In this document: piece after piece, positions 51,164 through 60,435 of the stretch | How positions within the stretch are numbered: the stretch's first letter is position 1 | How the letters are laid out: each line of letters opens with the position of its first letter | Source: Streptomyces sp. CC0208 | GTDB lineage: Bacteria > Actinomycetota > Actinomycetes > Streptomycetales > Streptomycetaceae | Direction of reading: 5' to 3' | NCBI RefSeq assembly: GCF_003443735.1 | Contig: NZ_CP031969.1 | Location: forward strand, 8,122,001-8,186,000 | Length of the DNA stretch: 64,000 nt | The notes under the pieces: generated by a model | Told to the model about the DNA's origin: nothing | The model's database searches: none | What the model saw: the letters and a program-made list of their open reading frames with translations, nothing else | Made by a program: the position numbers and the translations under genes

Positions 51164-51264
51164 AGACGCTTCACCGCCCCGGCGGTGTGACGCGTCCGGC
51201 GTCTCGCAGTCGCCTGCCCCCGCCCCCTTGACAGCACCCTCCCGCCGCCCGGAGTATCACTCAC

Positions 51265-52002
51265 GTGAACCTGTCAGACAGCCGGACAGCCAGTCAGCCC
51301 CCGCGGCGCATCAGCGCCATGGAGGCGGTGTTGGCGCATCTGCGCGACGCCATCGAGCGAGGGGAGTACGCCATCGGCGACAAGCTCCCCTCCGAGGCGG
51401 AGCTCTGCCGCACCCTGGAGATCAGCCGGCCCGTGCTGCGCGAGGCCCTCAGGGCCCTGCAGACCATGGGCCTGACCGTCTCCAAGACCGGCAAGGGCAC
51501 CTTCGTCGTGGCCAACGCGGTGGAGGACCCCACCTTCGGCGACTACGCGGCCAGCGACCTCCTTGAGGTGCGCCGCCACGTGGAGATCCCGGTCGCCGGG
51601 TACGCGGCCCTGCGTCGCACCCCGGAGAACCTGGACCACCTGGCCCACCTGCTGGACCGGATGGAACGGGAGACCGACACCACGGCGTGGGTCGCGATGG
51701 ACACCCTCTTCCACCTCGCCGTGGCCGAGGCCGCCCAGAACCCGGTCTTCCGCCGGGTCATCGAGGAGATCCGGGACGCACTGGCGCGTCAGTCGGCGTT
51801 CCTCAACGAGCTGGGCGGCCGCCGGGAGCAGTCCAACCGTGAGCACCGCGCGATCGTCGAGGCGCTGATCGACGGTTCCGAACATGACGCGGTGGAGGCC
51901 ATGTCCCACCACCTCGACCGCGTAGAGACCACCCTCACCGACATCGTCCGTTCCTCGAACGCGGGCACGGGCACCCCCACGGAAGGCGAGTCCCAGGCGT
52001 GA
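51265..52002 (+). CDS. FadR/GntR-family transcriptional regulator
   Basis: A 245-residue regulator with an N-terminal GntR helix-turn-helix (AIGDKLPSEAELCRTLEISRPVLREALRALQTMGL) and a C-terminal FCD ligand domain containing the conserved Arg/His residues (FHLAVAEAAQNPVF, NREHRAIVEALIDG). It starts at GTG 51265 without a ribosome site, suggesting a leaderless message. Its stop overlaps the start of the asparagine permease (GTGA at 51999), so it belongs to the same operon and probably controls the asparagine/aspartate catabolic genes, with one of these amino acids as ligand. Confidence 0.9.
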   Translation: MNLSDSRTASQPPRRISAMEAVLAHLRDAIERGEYAIGDKLPSEAELCRTLEISRPVLREALRALQTMGLTVSKTGKGTFVVANAVEDPTFGDYAASDLLEVRRHVEIPVAGYAALRRTPENLDHLAHLLDRMERETDTTAWVAMDTLFHLAVAEAAQNPVFRRVIEEIRDALARQSAFLNELGGRREQSNREHRAIVEALIDGSEHDAVEAMSHHLDRVETTLTDIVRSSNAGTGTPTEGESQA

Positions 52003-53447
52003 GCGAGCAGTCCCTGCACGACGATGTGCAGAAACGTTCCGGCCATGTCGACGCCGGAGACGAGGGCTACAGCAAGTCCCTCAAGTCACGGCACGTCAAC
52101 ATGATCGCCATCGGCGGCGCCATCGGCACCGGCCTCTTCCTCGGGGCCGGCGGCCGCCTCGCCGACGCCGGCCCCTCCCTGTTCATCGCCTACGCGGTCT
52201 GCGGCGTCTTCGCCTTCCTCGTCGTCCGCGCCCTCGGCGAACTCGTCCTGTACCGGCCGTCCTCCGGCGCCTTCGTGTCGTACGCCCGGGAGTTCCTCGG
52301 CGAGAAGGGCGCCTACGTCGCCGGCTGGATGTACTTCCTGAACTGGGCCACCACCGGCATCGCCGACATCACCGCCGTCGCTCTCTACACCCACTACTGG
52401 GGCATGTTCTCCGACATCCCGCAGTGGGTGATCGCGCTCATCGCGCTCGCGGTCGTCCTCACCGTCAACCTCATCTCGGTGAAGATGTTCGGCGAGCTGG
52501 AGTTCTGGTTCGCCATCATCAAGGTGGGCGCGCTCGTGGCGTTCCTGCTGATCGGCATCTTCCTGCTGGCCACCCAGCACCCGATCGACGGCCACCACCC
52601 CGGCCCGGCCCTGATCACCGGCAACGGCGGCATCTTCCCCAACGGCCTGCTGCCCATGCTGCTGATCATCCAGGGTGTCGTCTTCGCCTACGCCTCCGTG
52701 GAACTGGTCGGCGTGGCCGCGGGCGAGACCGAGAACCCCGAGAAGATCATGCCCAAGGCGATCAACTCGATCATGTGGCGCGTCGGCCTCTTCTACGTCG
52801 GCTCGGTCCTCCTGCTGTCGATGCTGCTGCCCTGGAACAAGTACACGGGCGGCGAGAGCCCCTTCGTGACCGTCCTGTCCAACATCGGCATCCCGGCGGC
52901 CGGCGGTGTGATGAACCTCGTCGTCCTCACCGCGGCCATGTCCTCCCTCAACTCCGGCCTGTACTCCACCGGCCGCATCCTGCGCTCCATGGCCATGTCC
53001 GGCTCCGCCCCGAAGTTCACCGGCGTGATGAGCCGCAGCCAGGTCCCCTACGGCGGCATCCTGCTCACCAGCGGAGTCTGCGTCCTCGGCGTCGGCCTCA
53101 ACTACGTGGTCCCCGCCGACGCGTTCGAGATCGTGCTGAACTTCGCCGCCATCGGCATCCTCGCCACCTGGGGCATGATCATGGTCTGCCACCTGCTCTT
53201 CTGGCAGAAGACCGAGAAGGGCGACCTGACCCGCCCCGGCTACCGACTGCCGGGATCCCCCTGGACCGAACTCGTGACGCTGGCCTTCCTCGCCTCCGTC
53301 CTGGTCCTCATGTACGCCGACGGCGGCGCCGGACGCACCACCGTGCTGTGCCTCCCGCTGATCGTCGCGGCCCTGGTCGCCGGCTGGTTCGCCGTCCGGG
53401 GCAGGGTCTCCCGTACCTCCACCGAGACCGAATCGACCGGCGCGTGA
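51999..53447 (+). CDS. ansP: Asparagine-type amino-acid permease
   Basis: A 482-residue, 12-span amino-acid/polyamine/organocation permease: NMIAIGGAIGTGLFLGAGGRL, GELVLYRPSSGAFVSYAREFLG, and ASVELVGVAAGETENPEK are close to AnsP and related asparagine permeases. GTG 51999 is translationally coupled to the preceding regulator. The following asparaginase and aspartase genes support L-asparagine as substrate. The specificity remains inferred. Confidence 0.88.
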   Translation: MSEQSLHDDVQKRSGHVDAGDEGYSKSLKSRHVNMIAIGGAIGTGLFLGAGGRLADAGPSLFIAYAVCGVFAFLVVRALGELVLYRPSSGAFVSYAREFLGEKGAYVAGWMYFLNWATTGIADITAVALYTHYWGMFSDIPQWVIALIALAVVLTVNLISVKMFGELEFWFAIIKVGALVAFLLIGIFLLATQHPIDGHHPGPALITGNGGIFPNGLLPMLLIIQGVVFAYASVELVGVAAGETENPEKIMPKAINSIMWRVGLFYVGSVLLLSMLLPWNKYTGGESPFVTVLSNIGIPAAGGVMNLVVLTAAMSSLNSGLYSTGRILRSMAMSGSAPKFTGVMSRSQVPYGGILLTSGVCVLGVGLNYVVPADAFEIVLNFAAIGILATWGMIMVCHLLFWQKTEKGDLTRPGYRLPGSPWTELVTLAFLASVLVLMYADGGAGRTTVLCLPLIVAALVAGWFAVRGRVSRTSTETESTGA

Positions 53448-53526
53448 TCGCTCGCGCGCATTCCCAGCCCTAACCCACTGGCACGCACGCGTGATCCGCG
53501 TGGCGTTCCCGGAGAAGCAGGAAGTG

Positions 53527-54540
53527 ATGTACAGCAGTTCCGTCGCGGCCGCACCCCTGGTCCGTGAGCCCCTTCACGCCCCGGTCGCCCACCTCATCCG
53601 CGGTGGGCTGATCGAGGGCACCCACTACGGTTCCGTCGTCGTCCTCGACGGCGACGGCACCGTCCGCTTCCAACTCGGTGACATCGAGGCCGCGTTCTAT
53701 CCGCGGTCGGCGCTCAAGCCCGTCCAGGCCGTCGCCATGGTCCGGGCCGGGCTGCCGCTCGACGGCGAGCTCCTCTCGCTCGCCGCGGCCAGCCACTCCG
53801 GCGAGGAACGCCATCTCGCGGGGGCCCGGCGGATCCTGGAGCTGGCGGGTGTCTCCGAGGACGCGCTGCGCAACGTCCCGGACATGCCGTTCGACCCGGC
53901 CGTCCGGGACACGTGGATCCGGGAGGGCCGCGGGCCGTCCCGGCTCGCGCAGAACTGCTCCGGCAAGCACGCGGCGATGCTGTACACGTGCGTGCTCAAC
54001 GACTGGCCCCTCGAGGGCTATCTCGACCCCACGCATCCGCTCCAGCAGGCGATCGCCGAGATCGTCGAGGACCTGACCGGACAGCGCATCGCGCGGGTGA
54101 CCGTCGACGGCTGCGGTGCGCCCCTGTTCTCCGTGTCGCTGCACGGCCTTGCCCGGGCCGCCGCACGGATCACCGCGGCGGCTCCCGGTACGCCCGAGGC
54201 CCGGGTCGCCGACGCGATGCGGGAGCACGCCGAGATGGCGTCCGGGGCGGGGCGGGACGTGGCCGCGCTGATGAAGGCCGTGCCGGGGCTGCTCGCCAAG
54301 GACGGGTTCGAGGGCGTTCAGGTCGCCGCGCTGCCCGACGGGCGGGCGGTCGCCGTGAAGATCTCCGACGGGGCGAACCGGGCGCGGGTGCCGGTCGCTG
54401 CGGCGGCGCTCGCGTGGGCCGGGGTCTCGCCGGATCTGCTCACGGAGTTCCAGGGAGAGGCGCTTCTCGGAGGCGGCCTTGAGGTCGGGCGGGTGCGGCC
54501 CGTTCGTTCGCTGGAGCCCGTTGTGTCTGCCTGCGCCTAG
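53527..54540 (+). CDS. L-asparaginase II family (rhizobial type)
   Basis: A 337-residue asparaginase of the type found in Rhizobium (ReAV-like), unrelated to the E. coli enzyme. The catalytic Ser-x-x-Lys in YPRSALKPVQ (about residues 57-66), the metal-binding cysteine in NCSGKHAAM, and a second cysteine in DGCGAP are conserved. It converts L-asparagine to aspartate and ammonia. ATG 53527 follows AGGAAGTG; the frame open from 53491 lacks one. It is 79 bases after the permease and precedes aspartase, completing the route from asparagine to fumarate. Confidence 0.9.
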   Translation: MYSSSVAAAPLVREPLHAPVAHLIRGGLIEGTHYGSVVVLDGDGTVRFQLGDIEAAFYPRSALKPVQAVAMVRAGLPLDGELLSLAAASHSGEERHLAGARRILELAGVSEDALRNVPDMPFDPAVRDTWIREGRGPSRLAQNCSGKHAAMLYTCVLNDWPLEGYLDPTHPLQQAIAEIVEDLTGQRIARVTVDGCGAPLFSVSLHGLARAAARITAAAPGTPEARVADAMREHAEMASGAGRDVAALMKAVPGLLAKDGFEGVQVAALPDGRAVAVKISDGANRARVPVAAAALAWAGVSPDLLTEFQGEALLGGGLEVGRVRPVRSLEPVVSACA

Positions 54541-54587
54541 CAGCCCGGGTCGTCATGTCGTCGTGCGGCCGCGGGCCGGCCGTGGCC

Positions 54588-54614
54588 GGTCGCGCAGTTC
54601 CCTGCGCCCCTAAA
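54588..54614. repeat. Common Streptomyces intergenic element
   Basis: The segment CGCGCAGTTCCCTGCGCCCC followed by TAAAAG lies between the asparaginase and aspartase genes. From memory it resembles a short sequence that recurs between genes in many Streptomyces genomes. Its function is unknown. Confidence 0.5.
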
Positions 54615-54653
54615 AGTACTTACCCGAGCCCCTTTCAGAAGAAGGACGCCCTC

Positions 54654-56069
54654 ATGACCGCCGCCATCACTCGCCGTGAGCACGACCTGCTGGGCGATCG
54701 GGATGTCCCCGTCGACGCCTACTGGGGTGTGCACACCCTGCGGGCCACCGAGAACTTCCCCATCACCGGGACCCGGATCTCCGCCTACCCGCACCTCATC
54801 GACGCCCTTGCCGCCGTCAAGGAGGCGGCCGCGCTCGCCAACGAGGAGCTCGGACTGCTGGAGCCCAGGAAGGCCGCCGCGATCGTCGAGGCCTGCCGGG
54901 AGATCCGGGAGGGCAAGCTGCACGACCAGTTCGTGGTCGACGTGATCCAGGGCGGGGCCGGCACCTCGACCAACATGAACGCCAACGAGGTCATCGCCAA
55001 CCGGGCGCTGGAGCTGCTGGGGCACGAGAAGGGGCAGTACTCGTTCCTGCACCCCAACGAGGACGTCAACCTGGGGCAGTCGACCAACGACGTCTACCCG
55101 ACGGCCGTCAAGGTCGCGACGGTCTTCGCGGTCCGTGGACTGCTCAAGGCGATGGCCGCACTGCAGGACGCGTTCGCCCGCAAGGCCGTCGAGTTCCGCG
55201 ATGTGCTCAAGATGGGCCGTACACAGTTGCAGGACGCGGTGCCCATGACGCTGGGGCAGGAGTTCTCCGCGTATGCCGTCATGATGGGCGAGGACCGGTC
55301 ACGTCTTGACGAGGCCGTCGAGTTGATCCATGAGATCAACCTGGGGGCCACGGCCATCGGCACAGGACTCAATGCTCCCGCCGGATACGCCGAGTCGGCC
55401 CGGCGCCACCTGGCCGAGATCACGGGGCTGCCGCTGGTCACCGCCGCCAACCTCGTCGAGGCGACCCAGGACTGCGGGGCGTTCGTGCAGATGTCCGGTG
55501 TGCTCAAGCGGATCGCGGTCAAGCTCAGCAAGAGCTGCAACGACCTGCGGCTGCTGTCCTCCGGACCGCGCGCCGGGCTCGGGGAGATCAACCTGCCGCC
55601 GGTGCAGGCCGGTTCGTCGATCATGCCCGGCAAGGTCAACCCGGTGATACCCGAGGTCGTCAACCAGGTCGCCTTCGAGGTGATCGGCAACGACGTCACC
55701 ATCACCATGGCCGCCGAGGCCGGACAGCTCCAGCTCAACGCCTTCGAGCCGATCATCCTGCACTCCCTGTCGGAGTCCATCACCCACCTGAGCGCCGCCT
55801 GCCACACCCTGGCCGAGCGCTGCGTCGACGGCATCACGGCCAACACCGAGGCACTGCGCCGGACCGTCGAGAACTCCATCGGCCTGGTCACCGCCCTCAA
55901 CCCGCACATCGGCTACACGGCCGCCACCGACATCGCCAAGGAGGCCCTCGCCACCGGCCGCGGCGTGGCCGAACTGGTCCTCGAGAAGGGTCTGCTGCCG
56001 GCCGAGCGACTGGCGGATCTCCTGCGTCCTGAGGTACTCGCCGGCAGCGACACGGCAGGGGCGATCTGA
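54654..56069 (+). CDS. aspA: Aspartate ammonia-lyase
   Basis: A 471-residue member of the fumarase/aspartase superfamily, converting L-aspartate to fumarate and ammonia. REHDLLGDRDVPVDAYWGVHTLRA at the N-terminus, GTSTNMNANEVIANRA, the substrate-binding TNDVYPTAVK and the signature GSSIMPGKVNPVIPE (mobile loop serine) are all present and distinguish aspartase from fumarase. ATG 54654 follows AAGGA. It is the third enzyme of the asparagine unit. Confidence 0.94.
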   Translation: MTAAITRREHDLLGDRDVPVDAYWGVHTLRATENFPITGTRISAYPHLIDALAAVKEAAALANEELGLLEPRKAAAIVEACREIREGKLHDQFVVDVIQGGAGTSTNMNANEVIANRALELLGHEKGQYSFLHPNEDVNLGQSTNDVYPTAVKVATVFAVRGLLKAMAALQDAFARKAVEFRDVLKMGRTQLQDAVPMTLGQEFSAYAVMMGEDRSRLDEAVELIHEINLGATAIGTGLNAPAGYAESARRHLAEITGLPLVTAANLVEATQDCGAFVQMSGVLKRIAVKLSKSCNDLRLLSSGPRAGLGEINLPPVQAGSSIMPGKVNPVIPEVVNQVAFEVIGNDVTITMAAEAGQLQLNAFEPIILHSLSESITHLSAACHTLAERCVDGITANTEALRRTVENSIGLVTALNPHIGYTAATDIAKEALATGRGVAELVLEKGLLPAERLADLLRPEVLAGSDTAGAI

Positions 56070-56409
56070 GGTGCGATCTCCTTGTGCCGCGTGGCACCGG
56101 AGGGTGCCGCGTGACACCGGGGAGCCGCGCCGCACCGACACGCGGTGCCGTCACACCCAGGGGTGAACCGCGCCGGGGTGGTGCCCCGTCGCATCCGAGG
56201 GGTGGCGCGAAAACGAGAGACCGCGTCCCCTCGGGCGGTACCCGCTGATCGGCGCAGCCCGTGTCGCCCTTCCCAGGAAAGTGCGATTAACACTCATATC
56301 GTGAATTGTGCGGCCTTCGAATCAGGCCGTCTCCTGTCCTGGTGGAAGGTTCTGCACACTCTGCGCCGGGCGGAGCGATGGAATCCCTTCGGTGAGTCCA
56401 GGAGAATTC
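56070..56409. other. Leader region of the exopolysaccharide cluster
   Basis: 340 bases. The left part has two direct copies of GTGCCGCGTG, the first forming a short GTGCC/GGCAC hairpin (56084-56097) that may end the aspartase transcript. The middle is AT-richer (GATTAACACTCATATCGTG), a likely promoter. CGGCCT and AGGCCG form an inverted repeat at 56311-56329. I could not match the leader to a known riboswitch. Confidence 0.45.
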
Positions 56410-57441
56410 ATGCGTGTGGCCGTGACAGGTGGCGGCGGTTTTCTCGGTTCGCATCTCTGCGAAGCGCTCCTTCGGCGCGGCGACCAAGTCGTGTGCCTCG
56501 ACGACTTCTCGACCGGCGATCCGGCGAACATCGCCCCCTTTCTCGGAGACCCCGCTTTCGAACTCGTCCGCGAGGACGTCAGTGCGTCCCTGGAGGTTTC
56601 GGGCACCGTCGACGCGGTGGCCCACCTCGCCAGCCCCGCCTCGCCCCCCGACTACCTTGCCCGTCCGCTGGAGACGCTCGCCGTGGGCAGCCGAGGTACG
56701 GAGAACGCGCTGCGGCTCGCGGCGCGCCACGCCGCCCGCTTCGTCCTCGCCTCCACGAGCGAGGTGTACGGAGACCCCGAGGTGCACCCTCAGGACGAGA
56801 CGTACTGGGGTCACGTCAACCCCGTCGGCCCGCGCAGTGTCTACGACGAGGCGAAAAGGTTCTCCGAGGCACTGACCCAGGCCTACCGGACGAACCGGGG
56901 GACGAACACGGGAATCGTGCGGATCTTCAACACCTATGGTCCGCGCATGCGCCCGCACGACGGCCGGGTCGTTTCCAGCTTCGTCGTCCAGGCGCTCGCT
57001 CAGGAGCCGTTGACCGTCTACGGAGACGGAAAGCAGACCCGCAGTTTCTGCTATGTCGACGACCTGGTGCGCGGAATCGTCGCCATGCTCGACCACGACG
57101 AACCCGGACCGGTCAATCTCGGGAATCCCGTCGAACTGACGGTCCTGCAACTGGCGGAACTCGTTCTCGACCTCACGGGATCACGGGCCGAGATCCAGTT
57201 CCACTCGCTGCCGGTCGACGACCCGACCCGCCGCCGGCCGGTGATCGCCCGAGCGGCGCAGCGCCTGGGCTGGAGCCCCGAGGTCGGCATCGAGGACGGT
57301 CTGCGCCGAACGGTGGAGTGGTTCGCCTCCCGGCCGGACGACATCGCCGCCGCCCTCTCCGCGATCCGTGGCGGCCAACAGGACGGCGTCGTCACGGCGG
57401 CCTCCTGCCGGTCCGGCGCGACCGTCGCCGCCGCGTCGTGA
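56410..57441 (+). CDS. UDP-glucuronate decarboxylase-like NAD-dependent epimerase
   Basis: A 343-residue extended-SDR enzyme. GGGGFLGSHLCEALL (residues 8-22), the active-site STSEVYGDPEVHPQDE and YDEAKRFSEALT (Tyr and Lys), and RIFNTYGPRM are the signature of UDP-glucuronate decarboxylases, which make UDP-xylose from UDP-glucuronate. The UDP-glucose dehydrogenase three genes downstream would provide the substrate. Other nucleotide-sugar epimerases share the fold, so dTDP-glucose or related activity is not excluded. AGGAG lies five bases before ATG 56410. Its stop overlaps the glycosyltransferase GTG start. Confidence 0.82.
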   Translation: MRVAVTGGGGFLGSHLCEALLRRGDQVVCLDDFSTGDPANIAPFLGDPAFELVREDVSASLEVSGTVDAVAHLASPASPPDYLARPLETLAVGSRGTENALRLAARHAARFVLASTSEVYGDPEVHPQDETYWGHVNPVGPRSVYDEAKRFSEALTQAYRTNRGTNTGIVRIFNTYGPRMRPHDGRVVSSFVVQALAQEPLTVYGDGKQTRSFCYVDDLVRGIVAMLDHDEPGPVNLGNPVELTVLQLAELVLDLTGSRAEIQFHSLPVDDPTRRRPVIARAAQRLGWSPEVGIEDGLRRTVEWFASRPDDIAAALSAIRGGQQDGVVTAASCRSGATVAAAS

Positions 57442-59309
57442 CCCAGACGGATCACGGCCGGACGCCTGGCGCCGCCCTGGACGGTGCTCCGGGTGCCGTG
57501 CAGACCGATGAGGCGATGCTGAGAAGCTACCTGTGGACCCTCTCGGCGGGCAACGTCGTCGACATGCCCGCCGACGGACCGGTTTTCGGCAAACCGCGCA
57601 GGCGGCTCACGCCGGGGCCCGTGTCCCGCGTGCCCCTGCTGGGGCGCCTTGACCAGATGAAGGTGTCCCTGCTCGCGGTGGGCTGGTGGACCGCCTTCGT
57701 CTGCCTCTGGGAGTGGTGGCTGCGTCCGGAACACCGGGTCGGCCTGGTGGGCTTCGCGGTGAACAGCGCCCTCCTGCTGTATGTGTCCGTGCTGCCGCTG
57801 TACTTCGTCGTCGTGATGGTGAGGCTGCGCACCTTCGACCCCGCTGTCGAGGTGCCCCGGCTGCGGATCGCGTTCGTGGTGACCCGGGCACCGTCGGAGC
57901 CCTGGCCGGTCGCCCGCACCACCCTGAGCGCGATGCTGCGCCAGGAATTCCCGCACCGCTACGACGTATGGCTGTGCGACGAGGACCCGAGCCGGGAGAT
58001 CCTGGCCTGGTGCGAGGCCAACGCCGTGCGCGTGTCCTGCCGTCGTGGTGCCGCGTCGTACCACCGCGACGCCTGGCCCCGCCGCACCCGGTGCAAGGAG
58101 GGCAACCTCGCGCATTTCTACGACCACTGGGGCTACTCCGACTACGACGTGGTCGCCCAGCTCGACGTCGACCACGTACCGCACCCCCGCTACCTGGGGG
58201 AAGTGGTCCGGCCTTTCGCCGATCCGGCCGTCGGCTACGTCGCCGCACCCAGCGTGTGCGACGCCAACGCCCGCACCTCGTGGTCGGCACGCGGACGGCT
58301 GTACCGCGAGGCCACCTTCCACGGACCGATGCAACTGGGCCACTCCGACGGTCTGGCACCGCTGTGCATCGGCTCCCACTACGCCGTACGGACTCGTGCC
58401 CTCAAGGAGATCGGCGGGCTCGGCCCCGAACTGGCCGAGGACTTCGCCACCACGTTCCTGCTGAACTCGGCGGGCTGGCACGGGGCGTTCGCCATCGACG
58501 CGGAGGCGCACGGCGACGGTCCCATCACCTTCGCCGCCATGGTGACACAGGAGTTCCAGTGGTCGCGGAGCCTGGTGTTCATGCTGCTGGGCATGCTCCC
58601 GAAGCATCTGTGGCGGATGCCCGGACGGCTGCGGATCCGCTTCGCCTTCGCCCTCTCCTACTATCCGCTGCTCGCGCTGACGACCACCGCCGGCCTGCTG
58701 CTGCCGCCGATCGCCGCGATCACCGGCGAGCCGTGGATCAGCGTGAACTACGGCGCTTTCCTCCTGCACTTCTGGGCGATGTCGTTCTTCCTGATCCTGC
58801 TCACCCTGCTGCTGCGCAGACGAGGCCTGCTGCGGCCCGTCGACGCGCCGCTGCTGAGCTGGGAGGGGTGGCTGTTCGGGCTGACCCGCTGGCCGTGGGT
58901 GGCCTGGGGAACGGCGGCCGCGGTGCTGCAGCGACTGCGGCCGAGGAAGGTCGTCTTCAAGGTGACGCCCAAGGTCCGCGACGGCATGGAGCCGTTGCCG
59001 CTGCGCCTGGTGCTTCCCTACCTGCTGATCACCGTGGTCCTCTCCGCTGCGGCCGTGGTCGGCCAGCTGACCGGCCCCGCCATCGGCTATGTGTTCCTGT
59101 GCCTGCTCGGCTCGCTCTCCTACGCGCTGGTGACCCTCGCCGTCAGCGTGCTGCACATCCGTGAGACCGCGAGGTCCGCGGGTGTGGGCGCGCACCGGGC
59201 GCTGTGGACGGCGATCCGGCCGCTGGCCGCGGGTCTCGTCGCGCTCGTGCCGCTGAGTTTCGCGCTGCTGCTGTTCCCGACCTATGTGCGGGGCTTCCTC
59301 CCCGGCTGA
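57438..59309 (+). CDS. BcsA/cellulose-synthase-like processive glycosyltransferase
   Basis: A 623-residue membrane GT2 enzyme. Two N-terminal spans (about 78-130) precede the catalytic domain: the first Asp in WLCDEDPSR, KEGNLAHFYDHWGYSDYDVV, DVDHVPHPRYL (DxD), AEDFATTFLL and QEFQWSRSLV (a Q-x-x-R-W-like motif). At least six spans follow. This is the plan of processive synthases for beta-linked polymers (cellulose, hyaluronan, chitin-like). No PilZ domain is present. GTG 57438 is coupled to the epimerase stop. The surrounding nucleotide-sugar genes suggest a polymer containing glucuronate, xylose or galactose. Confidence 0.88.
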   Translation: MTQTDHGRTPGAALDGAPGAVQTDEAMLRSYLWTLSAGNVVDMPADGPVFGKPRRRLTPGPVSRVPLLGRLDQMKVSLLAVGWWTAFVCLWEWWLRPEHRVGLVGFAVNSALLLYVSVLPLYFVVVMVRLRTFDPAVEVPRLRIAFVVTRAPSEPWPVARTTLSAMLRQEFPHRYDVWLCDEDPSREILAWCEANAVRVSCRRGAASYHRDAWPRRTRCKEGNLAHFYDHWGYSDYDVVAQLDVDHVPHPRYLGEVVRPFADPAVGYVAAPSVCDANARTSWSARGRLYREATFHGPMQLGHSDGLAPLCIGSHYAVRTRALKEIGGLGPELAEDFATTFLLNSAGWHGAFAIDAEAHGDGPITFAAMVTQEFQWSRSLVFMLLGMLPKHLWRMPGRLRIRFAFALSYYPLLALTTTAGLLLPPIAAITGEPWISVNYGAFLLHFWAMSFFLILLTLLLRRRGLLRPVDAPLLSWEGWLFGLTRWPWVAWGTAAAVLQRLRPRKVVFKVTPKVRDGMEPLPLRLVLPYLLITVVLSAAAVVGQLTGPAIGYVFLCLLGSLSYALVTLAVSVLHIRETARSAGVGAHRALWTAIRPLAAGLVALVPLSFALLLFPTYVRGFLPG

Positions 59310-59376
59310 TCCCGGTGGCCGTCCCACGCCCCGTCCGCGACGTCCCCCTCCTCTGTGACGAAGAACGAGGTGTCCG

Positions 59377-60399
59377 ATGCCCGAAACCGTCCTGGTGACC
59401 GGTGGCGCCGGCTTCATCGGCAGCCACACCTGCGTCGAACTGCTCGCCCACGGCTACGAAGTCGTCGTCGTCGACAACCACGTCAACAGCTCTCCCCACG
59501 CCCTGGAGCGCATCGCCAAGACCGCGGGCCGGCCACTCGCCGCCGCCTACCGGGTCGACGTGCGCGACCGCCTGGCTCTCGCGCAGGTGTTCACCACCCA
59601 TCAGGTGGACGCCGTCATCCATTTCGCGGCCCACAAGGCTGTCGGGGAGTCGGTCGCGCTGCCGGTCGAGTACTACGACACCAACGTGGGCGGCACCTGC
59701 GCACTGCTGTCGGTCATGCACGAACACGCCGTCCGCCGGCTGGTCTTCTCCTCCTCGTGCTCCGTCTACGGCGACGCGCGGACCGTGCCCCTGACCGAGC
59801 AGAGCCCGGTGGCGCCCACCAACCCCTACGCCCGCACCAAGCTGACGTGCGAGCGGATCCTGGAAGACGTCTGCGCCCATCTGACGGACATGAAGGTGCT
59901 CGCCCTGCGCTACTTCAACCCGGTCGGAGCCCACCCCGGCGGACTGCTCGGCGAGGACCCGCAGGGCATCCCGAACAACGTCATGCCGTACGTCGCCCAG
60001 GTCGCCGTGGGCCGACGGGAGCGCCTGAGCGTCTTCGGGGACGACTACCCCACGCCGGACGGCACCGGAGTGCGGGACTACATCCACGTCATGGACGTCG
60101 CCGAAGGACACCGGGTGGCCCTCCAGCACCTGGACGACCGCACCGGCATGCGGGTGTTCAACCTGGGCACGGGCACCGGCACCTCCGTGCTGCAGTTGGT
60201 CGCGGCCTTCGGCGAGGCGAGCGGCCGACCCATTCCCTACCAGGTCGTCGACCGCAGACCCGGCGACGTCGCCGAGCTCGTCGCCGACGCGAGCGCGGTG
60301 GCCGACGCCTGGGAGTGGACCACCACACGTGACCTCGCGGCCATGTGCCGTGACGCCTGGCGGTTCCAGGAACTCAACCCCCACGGCTACGCCCACTGA
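59377..60399 (+). CDS. galE: UDP-glucose 4-epimerase
   Basis: A 340-residue GalE-type enzyme interconverting UDP-glucose and UDP-galactose (or the N-acetyl forms). TGGAGFIGSHTCVELL, VDNHVNSS, the active-site SSSCSVYGDA, Tyr and Lys of NPYARTKLTCE, and RYFNPVGAHPGGLLGEDP are diagnostic. It lies 67 bases after the glycosyltransferase with its own ribosome site and is followed by UDP-glucose dehydrogenase, so it probably supplies precursors for the polymer. Confidence 0.94.
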   Translation: MPETVLVTGGAGFIGSHTCVELLAHGYEVVVVDNHVNSSPHALERIAKTAGRPLAAAYRVDVRDRLALAQVFTTHQVDAVIHFAAHKAVGESVALPVEYYDTNVGGTCALLSVMHEHAVRRLVFSSSCSVYGDARTVPLTEQSPVAPTNPYARTKLTCERILEDVCAHLTDMKVLALRYFNPVGAHPGGLLGEDPQGIPNNVMPYVAQVAVGRRERLSVFGDDYPTPDGTGVRDYIHVMDVAEGHRVALQHLDDRTGMRVFNLGTGTGTSVLQLVAAFGEASGRPIPYQVVDRRPGDVAELVADASAVADAWEWTTTRDLAAMCRDAWRFQELNPHGYAH

Positions 60400-60435
60400 C
60401 CCGTCGATTCGGCCACCCAAGACAGGAGTACCTCC

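Larger units (their letters stand above)
50324..51264. other. Repeat-rich non-coding region between uppP and the FadR-type gene
   Basis: About 940 bases of extremely G-rich plus-strand sequence without a credible gene. It contains a 60-bp direct repeat, a 163-bp tandem repeat, and many scattered copies of GGGGGTGCG-like words. Open frames in it are repetitive and unlike known proteins. The right end holds the promoter of the next gene: TTGACA at 51228-51233 and no ribosome site before GTG 51265. Confidence 0.5.
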
